A stretch of DNA of 64,000 nucleotides, taken from contig CM067359.1 in the NCBI GenBank assembly GCA_034401795.1, positions 141,229,278 to 141,293,277 of the forward strand. The letters run 5' to 3'. The notes beneath the pieces are model-generated. The model was given only the letters and a program-made list of their open reading frames with translations. It had not been told where the DNA came from and made no database searches. This document shows positions 31,800-43,900 of this stretch, in pieces. A program made the position numbers and the translations under genes. Source of the stretch: Chaetoderma sp. LZ-2023a. Taxonomy: Eukaryota; Mollusca; Caudofoveata; Chaetodermatida; Chaetodermatidae. Each line of letters opens with the position of its first letter. Positions within the stretch are counted from its first letter, which is position 1.

Positions 31800-32044
31800 T
31801 TTATATTTAGTTGAACAATCTAAAAATAATGTGACCGTGAGCTGTTGCTGTTTTTGCAACAAGAGTCTTCAGTCAACGTAATTCCAATTTTTTTCAATAC
31901 CTATGATTGTCTAGAAATAAATATGCCACGCCCATTTCAGTAAGTTCGCACACTTTGTACACGTGTTTGCCTCGATACTGACACGTTGAACCCAGAATTC
32001 CCAGAATCCCAAGGTAAGATTTTCAATATTGTGAAACTAATGGC
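31800..32044 (+). mobile_element. F1 subtype B, proximal part of interrupted copy
   Basis: Preceded by a degraded hairpin (agctgttgctgtttttgc / aacaagagtc) at 31830-31890. Contains atgccacgcccatttcag, gtacacgtgtttgcctcg, ccagaatcccaaggtaag and the left hairpin arm ttcaatattgtgaaactaat, at which point a second F1 begins. It resumes at about 32460. Confidence 0.68.
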
Positions 32045-32437
32045 CCTGTCCAATGTATCCATCCATCGTATTATCTACGTGACGTGTAGAATTACGTCAT
32101 AATCAATGACGCCATTATAACGTCATGAATGACGTAGATAAGTACGTCACGAACCCATATTTGAACATGGACTATGCGTTGTTGTACGAATTGAATGTCT
32201 TTACAATTTAATAAACATTCTGTTGAATATTTTGAAACTAATTTTACTGGACGCTGTTGCGGCCATAGGCAGCAACAGCGTCCAGTCAAATTTGTTTTCA
32301 AAATTTTTAACAGCTTACCGTTATAATTTTCTGCAAATTGATAGTCGGGAAGTTCAGGGATCGATCGATCCCAACACGAGCGAGGTGTGGGTGGAGCTTA
32401 GATAAAGATGGGCGGGGCATAGCTAGAACTGGAAAGG
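32045..32437 (-). mobile_element. F1 subtype A, full copy nested in F1 subtype B
   Basis: Runs from ctgtccaatgtatccatcc through CRE-like boxes (cgtcataatcaatgacgcc, taacgtcatgaatgacg), a near-perfect hairpin at 32220-32310 (ggacgctgttgcggcc / ggcagcaacagcgtcc), gggatcgatcgatcccaaca, and gatgggcggggcatagctag to actggaaagg. Its two sides are the split arms of another hairpin. Confidence 0.88.
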
Positions 32438-32459
32438 TCGATTAGACATGACGCCTTTG

Positions 32460-32670
32460 CTTCCCTGACAAATTAGTTTAAAAAGATTCAACAGAATGTT
32501 TATTAAATTGTAAATTCACCAAAGACAGGCAATTCTGACACGTTTGTGACAGACCTTTGCAACTTTGGGGACGGATCTATGGCATTTTTTTAATTAAGCC
32601 GTCAGCCAACAGGTGATATATTTGATTATGCCGTCAGATACTTGAGTCACAGATCAGATCCATCGATTTC
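32460..32670 (+). mobile_element. F1 subtype B, distal part of interrupted copy
   Basis: Resumes with acaaattagtttaaaaagat, the right hairpin arm, then tgtttattaaattgtaaatt and gattatgccgtcagatact, and terminates gtcacagatcagatccat. Confidence 0.75.
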
Positions 32671-32794
32671 TAAGATTTCCAGCTTCCATTTTCCTGATTC
32701 TATGACGTTCCGAGATTTCCATGATCATGAATTTTGTAATGGAATTCGGTTGCAAAGTGAGAAGACCCAAACAGAGTTATCAATTTCAAATATA

Positions 32795-33215
32795 TGTCGC
32801 GCCCATTTTTGGCTGCGCACCGCCCATGCTTTACTCGTGTTTGGGATCGATTTATATATTGAATACTGAATTCCAAGAATCCCCATTTCAAAGTAACTAT
32901 CTAGTTAGCATGTTGAATATTTTGAAACTAATTTAACCCTGAATCCAAATTTCAAAGTAACTATCTAGTTAGCATGTTGAATATTTTGAAACTAATTTTA
33001 CTATGGCAGCAACAGCGCCCAGTCAAATTAGTTTCAAAATATTAAACAGAATGTTTATTAAATAGCAGGCCTAAAAACACACACCTATTCAATGTTCATG
33101 ACGTACCTAGTCAGATACACCATCCATAATGCATTTTGAATGTGACGTCAGCCTACATCGGTCACATGTTATATGATTAATTGTGACATCATATACTTGA
33201 GTGACAGATCGGATT
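32795..33215 (+). mobile_element. F1 MITE (subtype B) with internal 64-bp duplication
   Basis: From cgcgcccatttttggctgc through gtttgggatcgatttatata. The block atttcaaagtaactatctag plus the left hairpin arm is present twice (about 32886-32937 and 32949-33000), followed by ggcagcaacagcgcccagtc, the right arm, tgtttattaaatagc, a CRE-like box (gaatgtgacgtcagcc) and gacagatcggattt. Confidence 0.82.
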
Positions 33216-33399
33216 TATACATGAACCACAGGATGAAGAGATTCCGCTCTTGTGCCGGTGACAGGTGGGCGGGATGTTCCCGAGAGATCACCAGAATACC
33301 TGCTCAGCTGTTACAGGTGCGGGACGTGGAAAATACAACAACGAATAACAGAATATTGGAATGCTTGTTAGAATATTAGAAATTTAATAATTGTGAAAT
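33216..33399. other. Non-coding or unrecognised open frame
   Basis: An open frame ending at 33379 (+) contains MKRFRSCAGDRWAGC. No domain or homologue recognised by eye. Confidence 0.4.
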
Positions 33400-34740
33400 A
33401 AAGGCAAATTAAATATTGTTCTGGGTGTACAGTAAATCAAAATTTACTAAATGTTGTGCTAAAAGAATTCAGAATTTCCTTAATTATTATGGTAGGTGTT
33501 GTTCAGAATAGAGTACGTGTTGTGTGAATATGCAATTCAGTTTATTAAACGTTGTGTCAAACGTTGTTCAAGATCGTTTTTAATGTTGTAATAAAAGTGT
33601 TTCAAAAGTTATTAAATATTATGCAAAAATTGTATTTAAAAATCTATGACATATTGTAATATTTACAGTTCAAAATCTTTTATTAATTAATGTTGTGTCA
33701 GTGGATATTCCCATATCTGTTAACTTTTGTGCTTCAAGTAGCAAAAATCAATGTTGTGTTAACTGTCTTGCCACTGCGGGTTACCAAACAATAATTTCAA
33801 TGAGCAAAACGTCTTGACTTGCTGAATATTTGAAAACAATTTGACTGAAAGTTGTTGATGGCTAAGCCACCAACAAATATATAACACAGATATAACACTT
33901 GGAATATGTCGTCTGCAAAAACTCAAGAGTCAGACGTATGTAAAGTCGGTGTAAAAATGTAGTGATATCGGTAGTGACATATTTGCTTATAGCTGTGCTA
34001 AATGCACTTCACAGGCTACGGTATTTAATATGGCTTTAAATATGGTTTTATAAGTGGCTCAAAATGTATTACATTTGCTAAGAGAGCTTGACGTCTTTTA
34101 AATGTTATATGAAGCATAGTTCAAATTGTATTAAATACGTGAAGAATTTTAACAAATTCTATGAAATCAATATCAATGTATTAAATATTGTTTCTGTATA
34201 TTTTTCAAACGTATTTATTGTTGTGCCAAAGGTGTCTAATTTATATTTAAAGGTTGTGTTAAATGTATTTGAAAATCTGTTAAATGTTGTTCTAGACGTA
34301 AGTAAAAAATATCAAATTCTGCGTTAAAAGTGGCACATAGTTTGTGCTAAGATCTCACAAGATCTATTGAGTGATACGCTCAATGGTTCTGAGAATTAAC
34401 CCTTTAGTCATCGAATTTATTCAAGAAAACTTCAATTTTCTCATGGAAAATGTCCTTTTGTAGACGAAGAGCTGTTTTTGAAAATTTACCACTGGAATGA
34501 CTGGCTCGGTTATCGAGCCACTCATTCCAGTGATAAATTTTCAAAAATAGTCTTCTTTTGGACATTTCTCAAGACCACAGCAGAAGCCGCTTTTGGCTGA
34601 TATGAGTATTAAAGGGTCAAGGAAATAATTTAAGTATTTGTTCAAGATTTATTAAATGGATTTAATATTCAAATTTCAAATTGTTTAAAATACATTAACT
34701 GTTATGATAGAAGTAGTTCTATATATTTACTCAATGCCAC
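33400..34740. repeat. Degenerate AT-rich minisatellite, period about 30 bp
   Basis: Recurrent ttaaatgttgtgntaaaagt and gttcaaaattnattaaa motifs at about 30-bp steps, highly diverged. It is interrupted by a hairpin scrap at about 33820-33890 (gactgaaagttgttgatgg / caccaac) and by the F2 element at 34396-34620. The open frame 34088-34327 is formed by this repeat. Confidence 0.65.
34396..34620. mobile_element. F2 fold-back MITE inserted in minisatellite
   Basis: TTAACCCTTTAGTCATCG at the left (TTAA 34396-34399), AAAGGGTCAA at the right. The palindrome is actggctcggttatcgagcc with inverted flanks. One arm is shortened (the aatggac section is lost on the right). Confidence 0.85.
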
Positions 34741-34809
34741 GCTAACAAGTACGATCTATTAGGTTGAGTTGTCATTTTCTCATAAATAGCATACACAGTA
34801 TCGGTACGG

Positions 34810-35620
34810 TTAAACAAAACTTTCCACTTATATCGATATTTAGACTTCGAGAAAGTATTCAACAATGTTGATAGGAATGCTCTCTGGACACTTCTAGCTA
34901 AAATCCCTGACTCGACCAGCTTATTTTGATACAGACGAGCTACAATCATTCTACATCCAGAGTCATCCACAATGGATGAATCCAATCGGCCAGTCAAGTA
35001 TATGACGTCATAGTTAATTATATCACAAGTAGGCTGATGTCTTAGTCAAAGTACATAATGAATAACGTATCTCGGTCCGTTAGGAACATTAACTAGACCG
35101 TGAGTTATACAAAGTGTATGTTTTTACTATTTAATAAACATTGTGTTGAATATTTTGCCATAAACAGCAACACCACCCAGTCAAGTTAGTTTCAAAAATA
35201 TTCAACAGGGTGTTCAAAATGGATTTCCGGGAAGTCAGTGTCCCAAGTATATAAATCGATTCCATCACGCCCAACGCATGGATCGACCTTAGCTAGAGAT
35301 GAGTGGGCAATAGCTCAAAGTGGATTGATACATTGATCCCTCTCAAAAGCCTTTGATGCTATGACGAGATTGGAGCAATAGCGTAATTTGTAACGTTTCT
35401 TATTTCTACTCGACATTGATTGGATCATGAGAATATTTGTAGAATGTCCGCATCCAATGGACACTCTTCACTCAAGAAAACGATCTGGACTTCGCAGATG
35501 ACGTCACCGGCCTGCCACAAAAACGGCAGCACATATAGACCAATGCATCAGTAGCACAGAGGATTGGGCTCAAAATAACTATGGGCAAACCCACATCCCA
35601 GACAAGGCTACAACATAAAA
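34810..35620 (+). pseudogene. LINE reverse-transcriptase remnant, interrupted by F1
   Basis: Broken RT domain of a non-LTR retrotransposon, + strand. Visible motifs in order: YLDFEKVFNNVDRNALWTLL at 34837-34896 (first catalytic Asp region); after a frameshift, LIQTSYN..TSRVIHNG at 34926-34976; then an F1 MITE (about 34977-35335). It resumes with FLFLLDIDWIMR at 35397-35432, and after another frameshift IQWTLFTQENDLDFADDV at 35452-35505, with the catalytic FADD box at 35491-35502. A TAG stop at 35536 precedes QRIGLKITMGKPT (35557-35595). The next part, APINLDEDDLHT (about 35624-35659, frame shifted by one), grades directly into the 32-bp satellite. The order and spacing match CR1/RTE-type RTs. 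Clearly non-functional. Confidence 0.85.
34977..35335 (-). mobile_element. F1 MITE inserted in RT remnant
   Basis: Starts atgaatccaatcggccagtc, then gtatatgacgtcatagtt, atttaataaacattgtgttg, a hairpin with most of the left stem deleted (tgccataaacagcaacacc, agtttcaaaaatattcaaca), then cttagctagagatgag and aatagctcaaagtggat. It separates RT motifs RVIHNG and FLFLLDIDWIM. Confidence 0.78.
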
Positions 35621-37680
35621 GAGGCCCCTATAAATCTAGATGAAGATGATCTTCACACAATATTAGCCTAGATGAAGAGGGGCTTCGGGCAGCACTAAGC
35701 TAGATGAAGAGAAGCTCCAGGCTGCACAAAGCTAGATGAAGATGGGTTTCAGGCCACATTGAACTAGCTCAAGAGTATACTAGGCTGCAAACTGATAGAT
35801 GAGGAGGAGCTTTAGGCCCCATTAAGATATATTAAGAGGAGATTCTGGTCGCATTAAGCTATATGAAATTTCGCTTCTGGTTGCATTAAGGAGATTCGGG
35901 CCTCATTAATCCAGATGAGGAGGAGCTTCAGGCCTCATTAATCTAGATCAAGTTTAGCTTCAGGCCGCATTAAGCTAGATGAAGAGGAGCGTCATGTCCC
36001 ATTAAGCTAGATAAAGATGAGATGAGCTTCTGGTTGCATTACGCTAGATGAAGAGGAGCTGCAGGTCGCATTAAGCTATATCAAGGTTTGCTTCAGGTCA
36101 CATTAATCTAGATGAAGAGGAGTGTCAGGTCACATTAAGCTAGATAAAGAGGGGCTTAGGTCGCATTAAGATAGATGAAGAGGAGCTGCAGGTCGCATTA
36201 GGCTAGATCAAACTTAGTTTCAGCTCGCATTAAGCTAGATGAAGAGGAACTTCAGGCCAGATTAAGCTAGATAAAGAGGAGCGTCAGGCCACATTAAGCC
36301 AGATGACCAGGAGCTTCAGCCCACATTAAGCTAGATGAATAGGAGCTTCAGCCCACATTAAGCTAAATGAAGAGGAGCATCAAGTCGCATTAAGCTAGAT
36401 AAAGAGGAGCTTCTGGTCGCATTGAGATAGATGAAGAGGAGCTGCAGGTCACATTAAGCTAGATCAAACTTAGTTTCAGCTCGCATCAAGCTAGATGAAG
36501 AGGAACTTCAGGCCCCATTAATCTAGATAAAGAGGAGCTTCAGACCACTTTAAGCTAGATAAAGAGTCCTGCTTCCGGCCGCATCAAGCCAGATGAAAAG
36601 GAGCTTCAGCCCACATTAAGATAGATGAAGAGGAGCGTCAGGTTGCATTAATCTAGATAAAGGGGAGCTTCTGGTCGCATTAAGATAGATGAAGAGGAGC
36701 TGCAGGTCGCATTAAGCTAGATCAAACTTAGTTTCAGGTCGCATTAAGCTAGATGAAGAGGAGCATCAACTCGCATTCAGCCAGATAATGTCCTGCTTCA
36801 GGCCGCATTAAGCTAGATGAACCGGAGCATCAGACCACATTAAGCTAGATGAAGAGCAGCGTCAGGTCGCATTAAGCTAGATAAAGAGGAGCTTCTGGTC
36901 GCATTCAGACAGATGAAGAGGCGCATCAGGTCCCATTAATCTAGTCGAAGAGAAGCTGCAGGCCCCATTAAGCTAGATGAAGAGGAGCTTCAGACCGCAT
37001 TAAGCGAGATGAACAGGAGCTTCATCCCACATTAAGCTAGATGAATAGGAGCTTCATCCCGCATTATGCTAGATCAAGAGGAGCATCAGGTCGCATTAAG
37101 CTAGATGAAGAGGAGTGTCAGGTCGCATTAAGCTGGATAAAGATGAGATGAGCTTCTGGTTGCATTAAGCTAGATGAAGAGGAGCTGCAGGTCGCATTAA
37201 GCTATATCAAGTTTTGATTCAGGTCGCATTAAGCTAGATGAAGATGAGCTTCAGGTCGCATTAAGCTAGATAAAGAGGGGCTTCTGGTCGCATTAAGATA
37301 GATGAAGAGGAGCTGCAGGTCGCATTAGGCTAGATCAAACTTAGTTTCAGCTCGCATTAAGCTTGATGAAGAGGAGTGTCAGGTCGCATCAAGCTAGGTA
37401 AAGAGTCCTGCTTCAGGCCACATTAAGCTAGATGATCAGGAGCTTCAGCCCACATCAAGCTAGATGAAGAGGAGCATCAGGTCGCATTAAGCTAGATTAA
37501 GAGGAGCTTCTGGTCGCATTAAGATAGATGAAGAGGAGCTGCAGGTCGCATTAAGCTAATTCAAACTTAGTTTCAGCTCGCATCAAGCTAGATGAAGAGG
37601 CGCGTCAGGTCACATTAAGCTAGGTAAAGAGTCCTGCTTCAGGCCGCATTAAGCTAGATGAACAGGAGCTTCAGCCCACA

Positions 37681-40600
37681 TTAAGCTAGATGAAGAGGAG
37701 CATCAGGTCGCCTTAAGCTAGATAAAGAGGAGCTCAGGTCGCATTAAGATTGATGAAGAGGCGCATCAGGTCCCATTAATCTAGTCGAAGAGAAGTTGCA
37801 GGCCCCATTAAGCTAGATGAAGGAGGGTCAGTTCGCATTAAGATAGATGAAGAGGAGCGTCAGGTCGCATTAAGACTGATGAAGAGGAGCTGCAGGTCGC
37901 ATTAGGCTAGATCAAACTTAGTTTCAGCTCGCGTTAAGCTAGATGAAGAGGAACTTCAGGCCACATTAAGCTAGATAAAGAGAAGCACCAGGCCGCATTA
38001 AGCTAGATGAACAGGAGCTTCAGCCCACAGTAAGCTAGATGAAGAGGAGCGTCAGGTCGCATTAAGCTAGATAAAGAGGCACTTCTGGTCGCATTAAGAT
38101 AGATGAAGAGGAGTTTCAGGTCGCATTAAGCTTGATCAGGTTTTGCTTCAGGTCACATTAAGCTAGATGAAGGGGAGCTTCAGACCGCATTAAGCGAGAT
38201 AAAGAGGAGCTTCATGCCAAATTAAGCTAGATGAATAGGAGCTTCAGCCCGCATTAAGCTAGATCAAGAGGAGCATTAGGTCGCATTAAGCTAGATAAAG
38301 AGGAGCTTCTGGTCGCATTAAGATAGATGAAGAGGAGCTGCAGGTCGCATTAAGCTAGATCAAACTTAGCTTCAGCTCGCATTAAGCTACATGAAGAGGA
38401 GCGTCAGGTCGCATTCAGCTAGATAAAGTCCTGCTTCAGGCCGCATTAAGCTAGATGAACCGGAGCTTCAGCCCACATTAAGCTAGATGAAGAGCAGCGT
38501 CAGGTCGCATTAAGCTAGATAAAGAGGAGCTTCTGGTCGCATTCAGACAGATGAAGAGGCGCATCAGGTCCCATTAATCTAGTCGAAGAGAAGCTGCAGG
38601 CCCCATTAAGCTAGATGAAGAGGAGGGTCAGGTCGCATTAAGCTAGATGAAGAGGAGCGTCAGGTCGCATTAAGTTAGATAAAGACGGGCCTCTGGTCGC
38701 ATTAAGCAAGATAAAGAGGAGCGTCAAGCCGCATTAAGCTAGATGAACAGGAGCTTCAGCACACATTAAGCTAGATAAAGAGGAGCGTCATGCCACATTA
38801 AGCTAGATGAACATGAGCTTCATCCCACATTAAGCTAGATGAATAGGAGCTTCAGCCCGCAATAAGCTAGATGAAGAGGAGCATCAGGTCGCATTAAGCT
38901 AGATAAAGAGGAGCTTCTGGTCGCATTAAGATAGATGAAGAGGAGCTGCAGGTCGCATTAAGCTAGATTATACTTAGTTTCAGCTCGCATTAAGCTAGAT
39001 GAAGAGGAGCGTCAGGTCGCATTAAGCTAGATGAAGAGCAGCATCAGGTCGCATTAAGCTAGATACAAAGGAGCTTCTGGTCGCATTAAGATAGATGAAG
39101 AGGAGCTGCAGGTCACATTAAGCTAGATCAACTTTTGCTTGAGGTCACATTAAGCTAGATGAAGTGGAGCTTCAGAACGCATTAAGCGAGATGAACAGGA
39201 GCTTCATCCCACATTAAGCTAGATGAATATGAGCTTCATCCCGCATTATGCTAGATCAAGAGGAGCATCAGGTCGCATTAAGCTAGATAGATGAGCTTCT
39301 GGTCGCATTAAGCTAGATGAAGAGGAGCATCAGGTCGCCTTAAGCTAGATAAAGAGGATCTCAGGTCGCATTAAGATTGATGAAGAGGCGCATCAGGTCC
39401 CATTAATCTAGTCGAAGAGAAGTTGCAGGCCCCATTAAGCTAGATGAAGGAGGGTCAGTTCGCATTAAGATAGATGAAGAGGAGCGTCAGGTCGCATTAA
39501 GACTGATGAAGAGGAGCTGCAGGTCGCATTAGGCTAGATCAAACTTAGTTTCAGCTCGCGTTAAGCTAGATGAAGAGGAACTTCAGGCCACATTAAGCTA
39601 GATAAAGAGGAGCACCAGGCCGCATTAAGCTAGATGAACAGGAGCTTCAGCCCACAGTAAGCTAGATGAAGAGGAGCGTCAGGTCGCATTAAGCTAGATA
39701 AAGAGGCACTTCTGGTCGCATTAAGATAGATGAAGAGGAGTTTCAGGTCGCATTAAGCTTGATCAGGTTTTGCTTCAGGTCACATTAAGCTAGATGAAGG
39801 GGAGCTTCAGACCGCATTAAGCGAGATAAAGAGGAGCTTCATGCCAAATTAAGCTAGATGAATAGGAGCTTCAGCCCGCATTAAGCTAGATCAAGAGGAG
39901 CATTAGGTCGCATTAAGCTAGATAAAGAGGAGCTTCTGGTCGCATTAAGATAGATGAAGAGGAGCTGCAGGTCGCATTAAGCTAGATCAAACTTAGCTTC
40001 AGCTCGCATTAAGCTAGATGAAGAGGAGCGTCAGGTCGCATTCAGCTAGATAAAGTCCTGCTTCAGGCCGCATTAAGCTAGATGAACCGGAGCTTCAGCC
40101 CACATTAAGCTAGATGAAGAGCAGCGTCAGGTCGCATTAAGCTAGATAAAGAGGAGCTTCTGGTCGCATTCAGACAGATGAAGAGGCGCATCAGGTCCCA
40201 TTAATCTAGTCGAAGAGAAGCTGCAGGCCCCATTAAGCTAGATGAAGAGGAGGGTCAGGTCGCATTAAGCTAGATGAAGAGGAGCGTCAGGTCCCATTAA
40301 GTTAGATAAAGACGGGCCTCTGGTCGCATTAAGCAAGATAAAGAGGAGCGTCAAGCCGCATTAAGCTAGATGAACAGGAGCTTCAGCACACATTAAGCTA
40401 GATAAAGAGTAGCGTCATGCCACATTAAGCTAGATGAACATGAGCTTCATCCCACATTAAGCTAGATGAATAGGAGCTTCAGCCCGCAATAAGCTAGATG
40501 AAGAGGAGCATCAGGTCGCATTAAGCTAGATAAAGAGGAGCTTCTGGTCGCATTAAGATAGATGAAGAGGAGCTGCAGGTCGCATTAAGCTAGATTATAC

Positions 40601-40934
40601 TTAGTTTCAGCTCGCATTAAGCTAGATGAAGAGGAGCGTCAGGTCGCATTAAGCTAGATGAAGAGCAGCATCAGGTCGCATTAAGCTAGATACAAAGGAG
40701 CTTCTGGTCGCATTAAGATAGATGAAGAGGAGCTGCAGGTCACATTAAGCTAGATCAACTTTTGCTTGAGGTCACATTAAGCTAGATGAAGTGGAGCTTC
40801 AGAACGCATTAAGCGAGATGAACAGGAGCTTCATCCCACATTAAGCTAGATGAATAGGAGCTTCATCCCGCATTATGCTAGATCAAGAGGAGCATCAGGT
40901 CGCATTAAGCTAGATAGATGAGCTTCTGGTCGCA
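37681..40934. repeat. Tandem pair of 1,627-bp higher-order units
   Basis: 37681-39307 and 39308-40934 align with an offset of 1,627 bp. Landmarks such as ttaagcaagataaagagg (38703 and 40330) and the gtcgccttaagc variant (37708 and 39335) coincide. Differences are scattered single bases. Confidence 0.9.
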
Positions 40935-43900
40935 TTAAGATAGATGAAGAGGAGCTGCAGGTCGCATTAAGTTAGATCAAACTTAATTTCAGCTCGCATT
41001 AAGCTAGATGAAGAGGAGTGTCAGGTCGCATTCAGCTAGATAAAGTCCTGCTTCAGGCCGCATTAAGCTAGATGAACCGGAGCTTCAGCCCACATTAAGC
41101 TAGATGAAGAGCAGCGTCAGGTCGCATTAAGCTAGATAAAGAGGAGCTTCTGGTCGCATTCAGACAGACGAAGAGGCGCATCAGGTCCCATTAATCTAGT
41201 CGAAGAGAAGCTGCAGGCCCCATTAAGCTAGATGAAGAGGAGGGTCAGGTCGCATTAAGCTAGATAAAGAGGAGCGTCAAGCCGCATTAAGCTAGATGAA
41301 CAGGAGCTTCAGCACACATTAAGCTAGATAAAGAGGAGCGTCATGCCACATTAAGCTAGATGAACAGGAGCTTCATCCCACATTAAGCTAGATGAATAGG
41401 AGCTTCAGCCCACAATAAGCTAGATGAAGAGGAGCATCAGGTCGCATTAAGCTAGATAAAGAGGAGCTTCTGGTCGCATTAAGATAGATGAAGAGGAGCT
41501 GCAGGTCGCATTAAGCTAGATTATACTTAGTTTCAGCCCGCATTAAGCTAGATGAAGAGGATCGTCAGGTCGTATTAAGCTAGATGAACAGGAGCTTCAG
41601 CTCACATTAAGCTAGATGAAAAGAAGCGTCAGATCACATTAAGCTAGATAAAAAGGAGCTTCTGGTCGCATTAAGATAGATGAAGAGGAGTTGCAGGTCA
41701 CATTAAGCTAGATGAAGAGCAGCGTCAGGTCGCATTAAGCTAGATAAAAAGGAGCTTCTGGTCGCATTAAGATAGATGAAGAGGAGCTGCAGGTCACATT
41801 AAGCTAGATCAACTTTTGCTTGAGGTCACATTAAGCTAGATGAAGAGGAGCTTCAGAACGCATTAAGCTAGATGAACAGGAGCTTCATCCCACATTAAGC
41901 TAGATGAATAGGAGCTTCATCCCGCATTATGCTAGATCAAGAGGAGCATCAGGTCGCATTAAGCTAGATAGAGGAGCTTCTAGTCGCATTAAGATAGATG
42001 AAGAGGAGCTGCAGGTCGCATTAAGTTAGATCAAACTTAATTTCAGCTCGCATTAAGCTAGATGAAGAGGAGTGTCAGGTCGCATTCAGCTAGATAAAGT
42101 CCTGCTTCAGGCCGCATTAAGCTAGATGAACCGGAGCTTCAGCCCACATTAAGCTAGATGAAGAGCAGCGTCAGGTCGCATTAAGCTAGATAAATAGGAG
42201 CTTCTGGTCGCATTCAGACAGATGAAGAGGCGCATCAGGTCCCATTAATCTAGTCGAAGAGAAGCTGCAGGCCCCATTAAGCTAGATGAAGAGGAGGGTC
42301 AGGTCGCATTAAGCTAGATGAAGAGGAGCGTCAGGTCGCATTAAGTTAGATAAAGATGGGCCTCTGGTCGCATTAAGCTAGATAAAGAGGAGCGTCAAGC
42401 CGCATTAAGCTAGATGAACAGGAGCTTCAGCACACATTAAGCTAGATAAAGAGGAGCGACATGCCACATTAAGCTAGATGAACAGGAGCTTCATCCCACA
42501 TTAAGCTAGATGAATAGGAGCTTCAGCCCGCAATAAGCTAGATGAAGAGGAGCATCAGGTCGCATTAAGCTAGATAAAGAGGAGCTTCTGGTCGCATTAA
42601 GATAGATGAAGAGGAGCTGCAGGTCGCATTAAGCTAGATCAGGTTTTGCTTCAGGTCACATTAAGCTAGATGAAGTGGAGCTTCAGACCGCATTAAGCGA
42701 GATAAAGAGGAGCTTCATGCCACATTAAGCGAGATGAATAGGAGCTTCAGCCCGCATTAAGATAGATCAAGAGGAGCATTAGGTCGCATTAAGCTAGATA
42801 AAGAAGAGCTTCTGGTCGCATTAAGATAGATGAAGAGGAGCTGCAGGTCGCATTAAGCTAGATCAAACTTAGCTTCAGCTCGCATTAAGCTAGATGAAGA
42901 GGAGCGTCAGGTCGCATTCAGCTAGATAAAGTCCTGCTTCAGGCCGCATTAAGCTAGATGAACCGGAGCTTCAGCCCACATTAAGCTAGATGAAGAGCAG
43001 CGTCAGGTCGCATTAAGCTAGATAAAGAGGAGCTTCTGGTCGCATTCAGGCAGATGAAGAGGCGCATCAGGTCCCATTAATCTAGGCGAAGAGAAGCTGC
43101 AGGCCCCATTAAGCTAGATGAAGAGGAGGGTCAGGTCGCATTAAGCTAGATGAAGAGGAGCGTCAGGTCGCATTAAGTTAGATAAAGACGGGCCTCTGGT
43201 CGCATTAAGCAAGATAAAGAGGAGCGTCAAGCCGCATTAAGCTAGATGAACAGGAGCTTCAGCACACATTAAGCTAGATAAAGAGGAGCGTCATGCCACA
43301 TTAAGCTAGATGAACATGAGCTTTATCCCACATTAAGCTAGATGAATAGGAGCTTCAGCCCGCAATAAGCTAGATGAAGAGGAGCATCAGGTCGCATTAA
43401 GCTAGATAAAGAGGAGCTTCTGGTCGCATTAAGATAGATGAAGAGGAGCTGCAGGTCGCATTAAGCTAGATTATACTTAGTTTCAGCTCGCATTAAGCTA
43501 GATGAAGAGGAGCGTCAGGTCGTATTAAGCTAGATGAACAGGAGCTTTAGCTCACATTAAACTAGATGAAAAGAAGCGTCAGATCACATTAAGCTAGATA
43601 AAAAGGAGCTTCTGGTCGCATTAAGATAGATGAAGAGGAGCTGCAGGTCACATTAAGCTAGATGAAGAGCAGCGTCAGGTCGCATTAAGCTAGATACAAA
43701 GGAGCTTCTGGTCGCATTAAGATAGATGAAGAGGAGCTGCAGGTCACATTAAGCTAGATCAACATTTGCTTGAGGTCACATTAAGCTAGATGAAGTGGAG
43801 CTTCAGAACGCATTAAGCGAGATGAACAGGAGCTTCATCCCACATTAAGCTAGATGAATAGGAGCTTCATCCCGCATTATGCTAGATCAAGAGGAGCATC

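Noticed and set aside
32223..32405. Small proteins in F1 copies (also 17204-17410 and 32721-32936)
   Set aside because: These frames simply read through the F1 hairpin and are shared by many MITE copies. They show no coding constraint.
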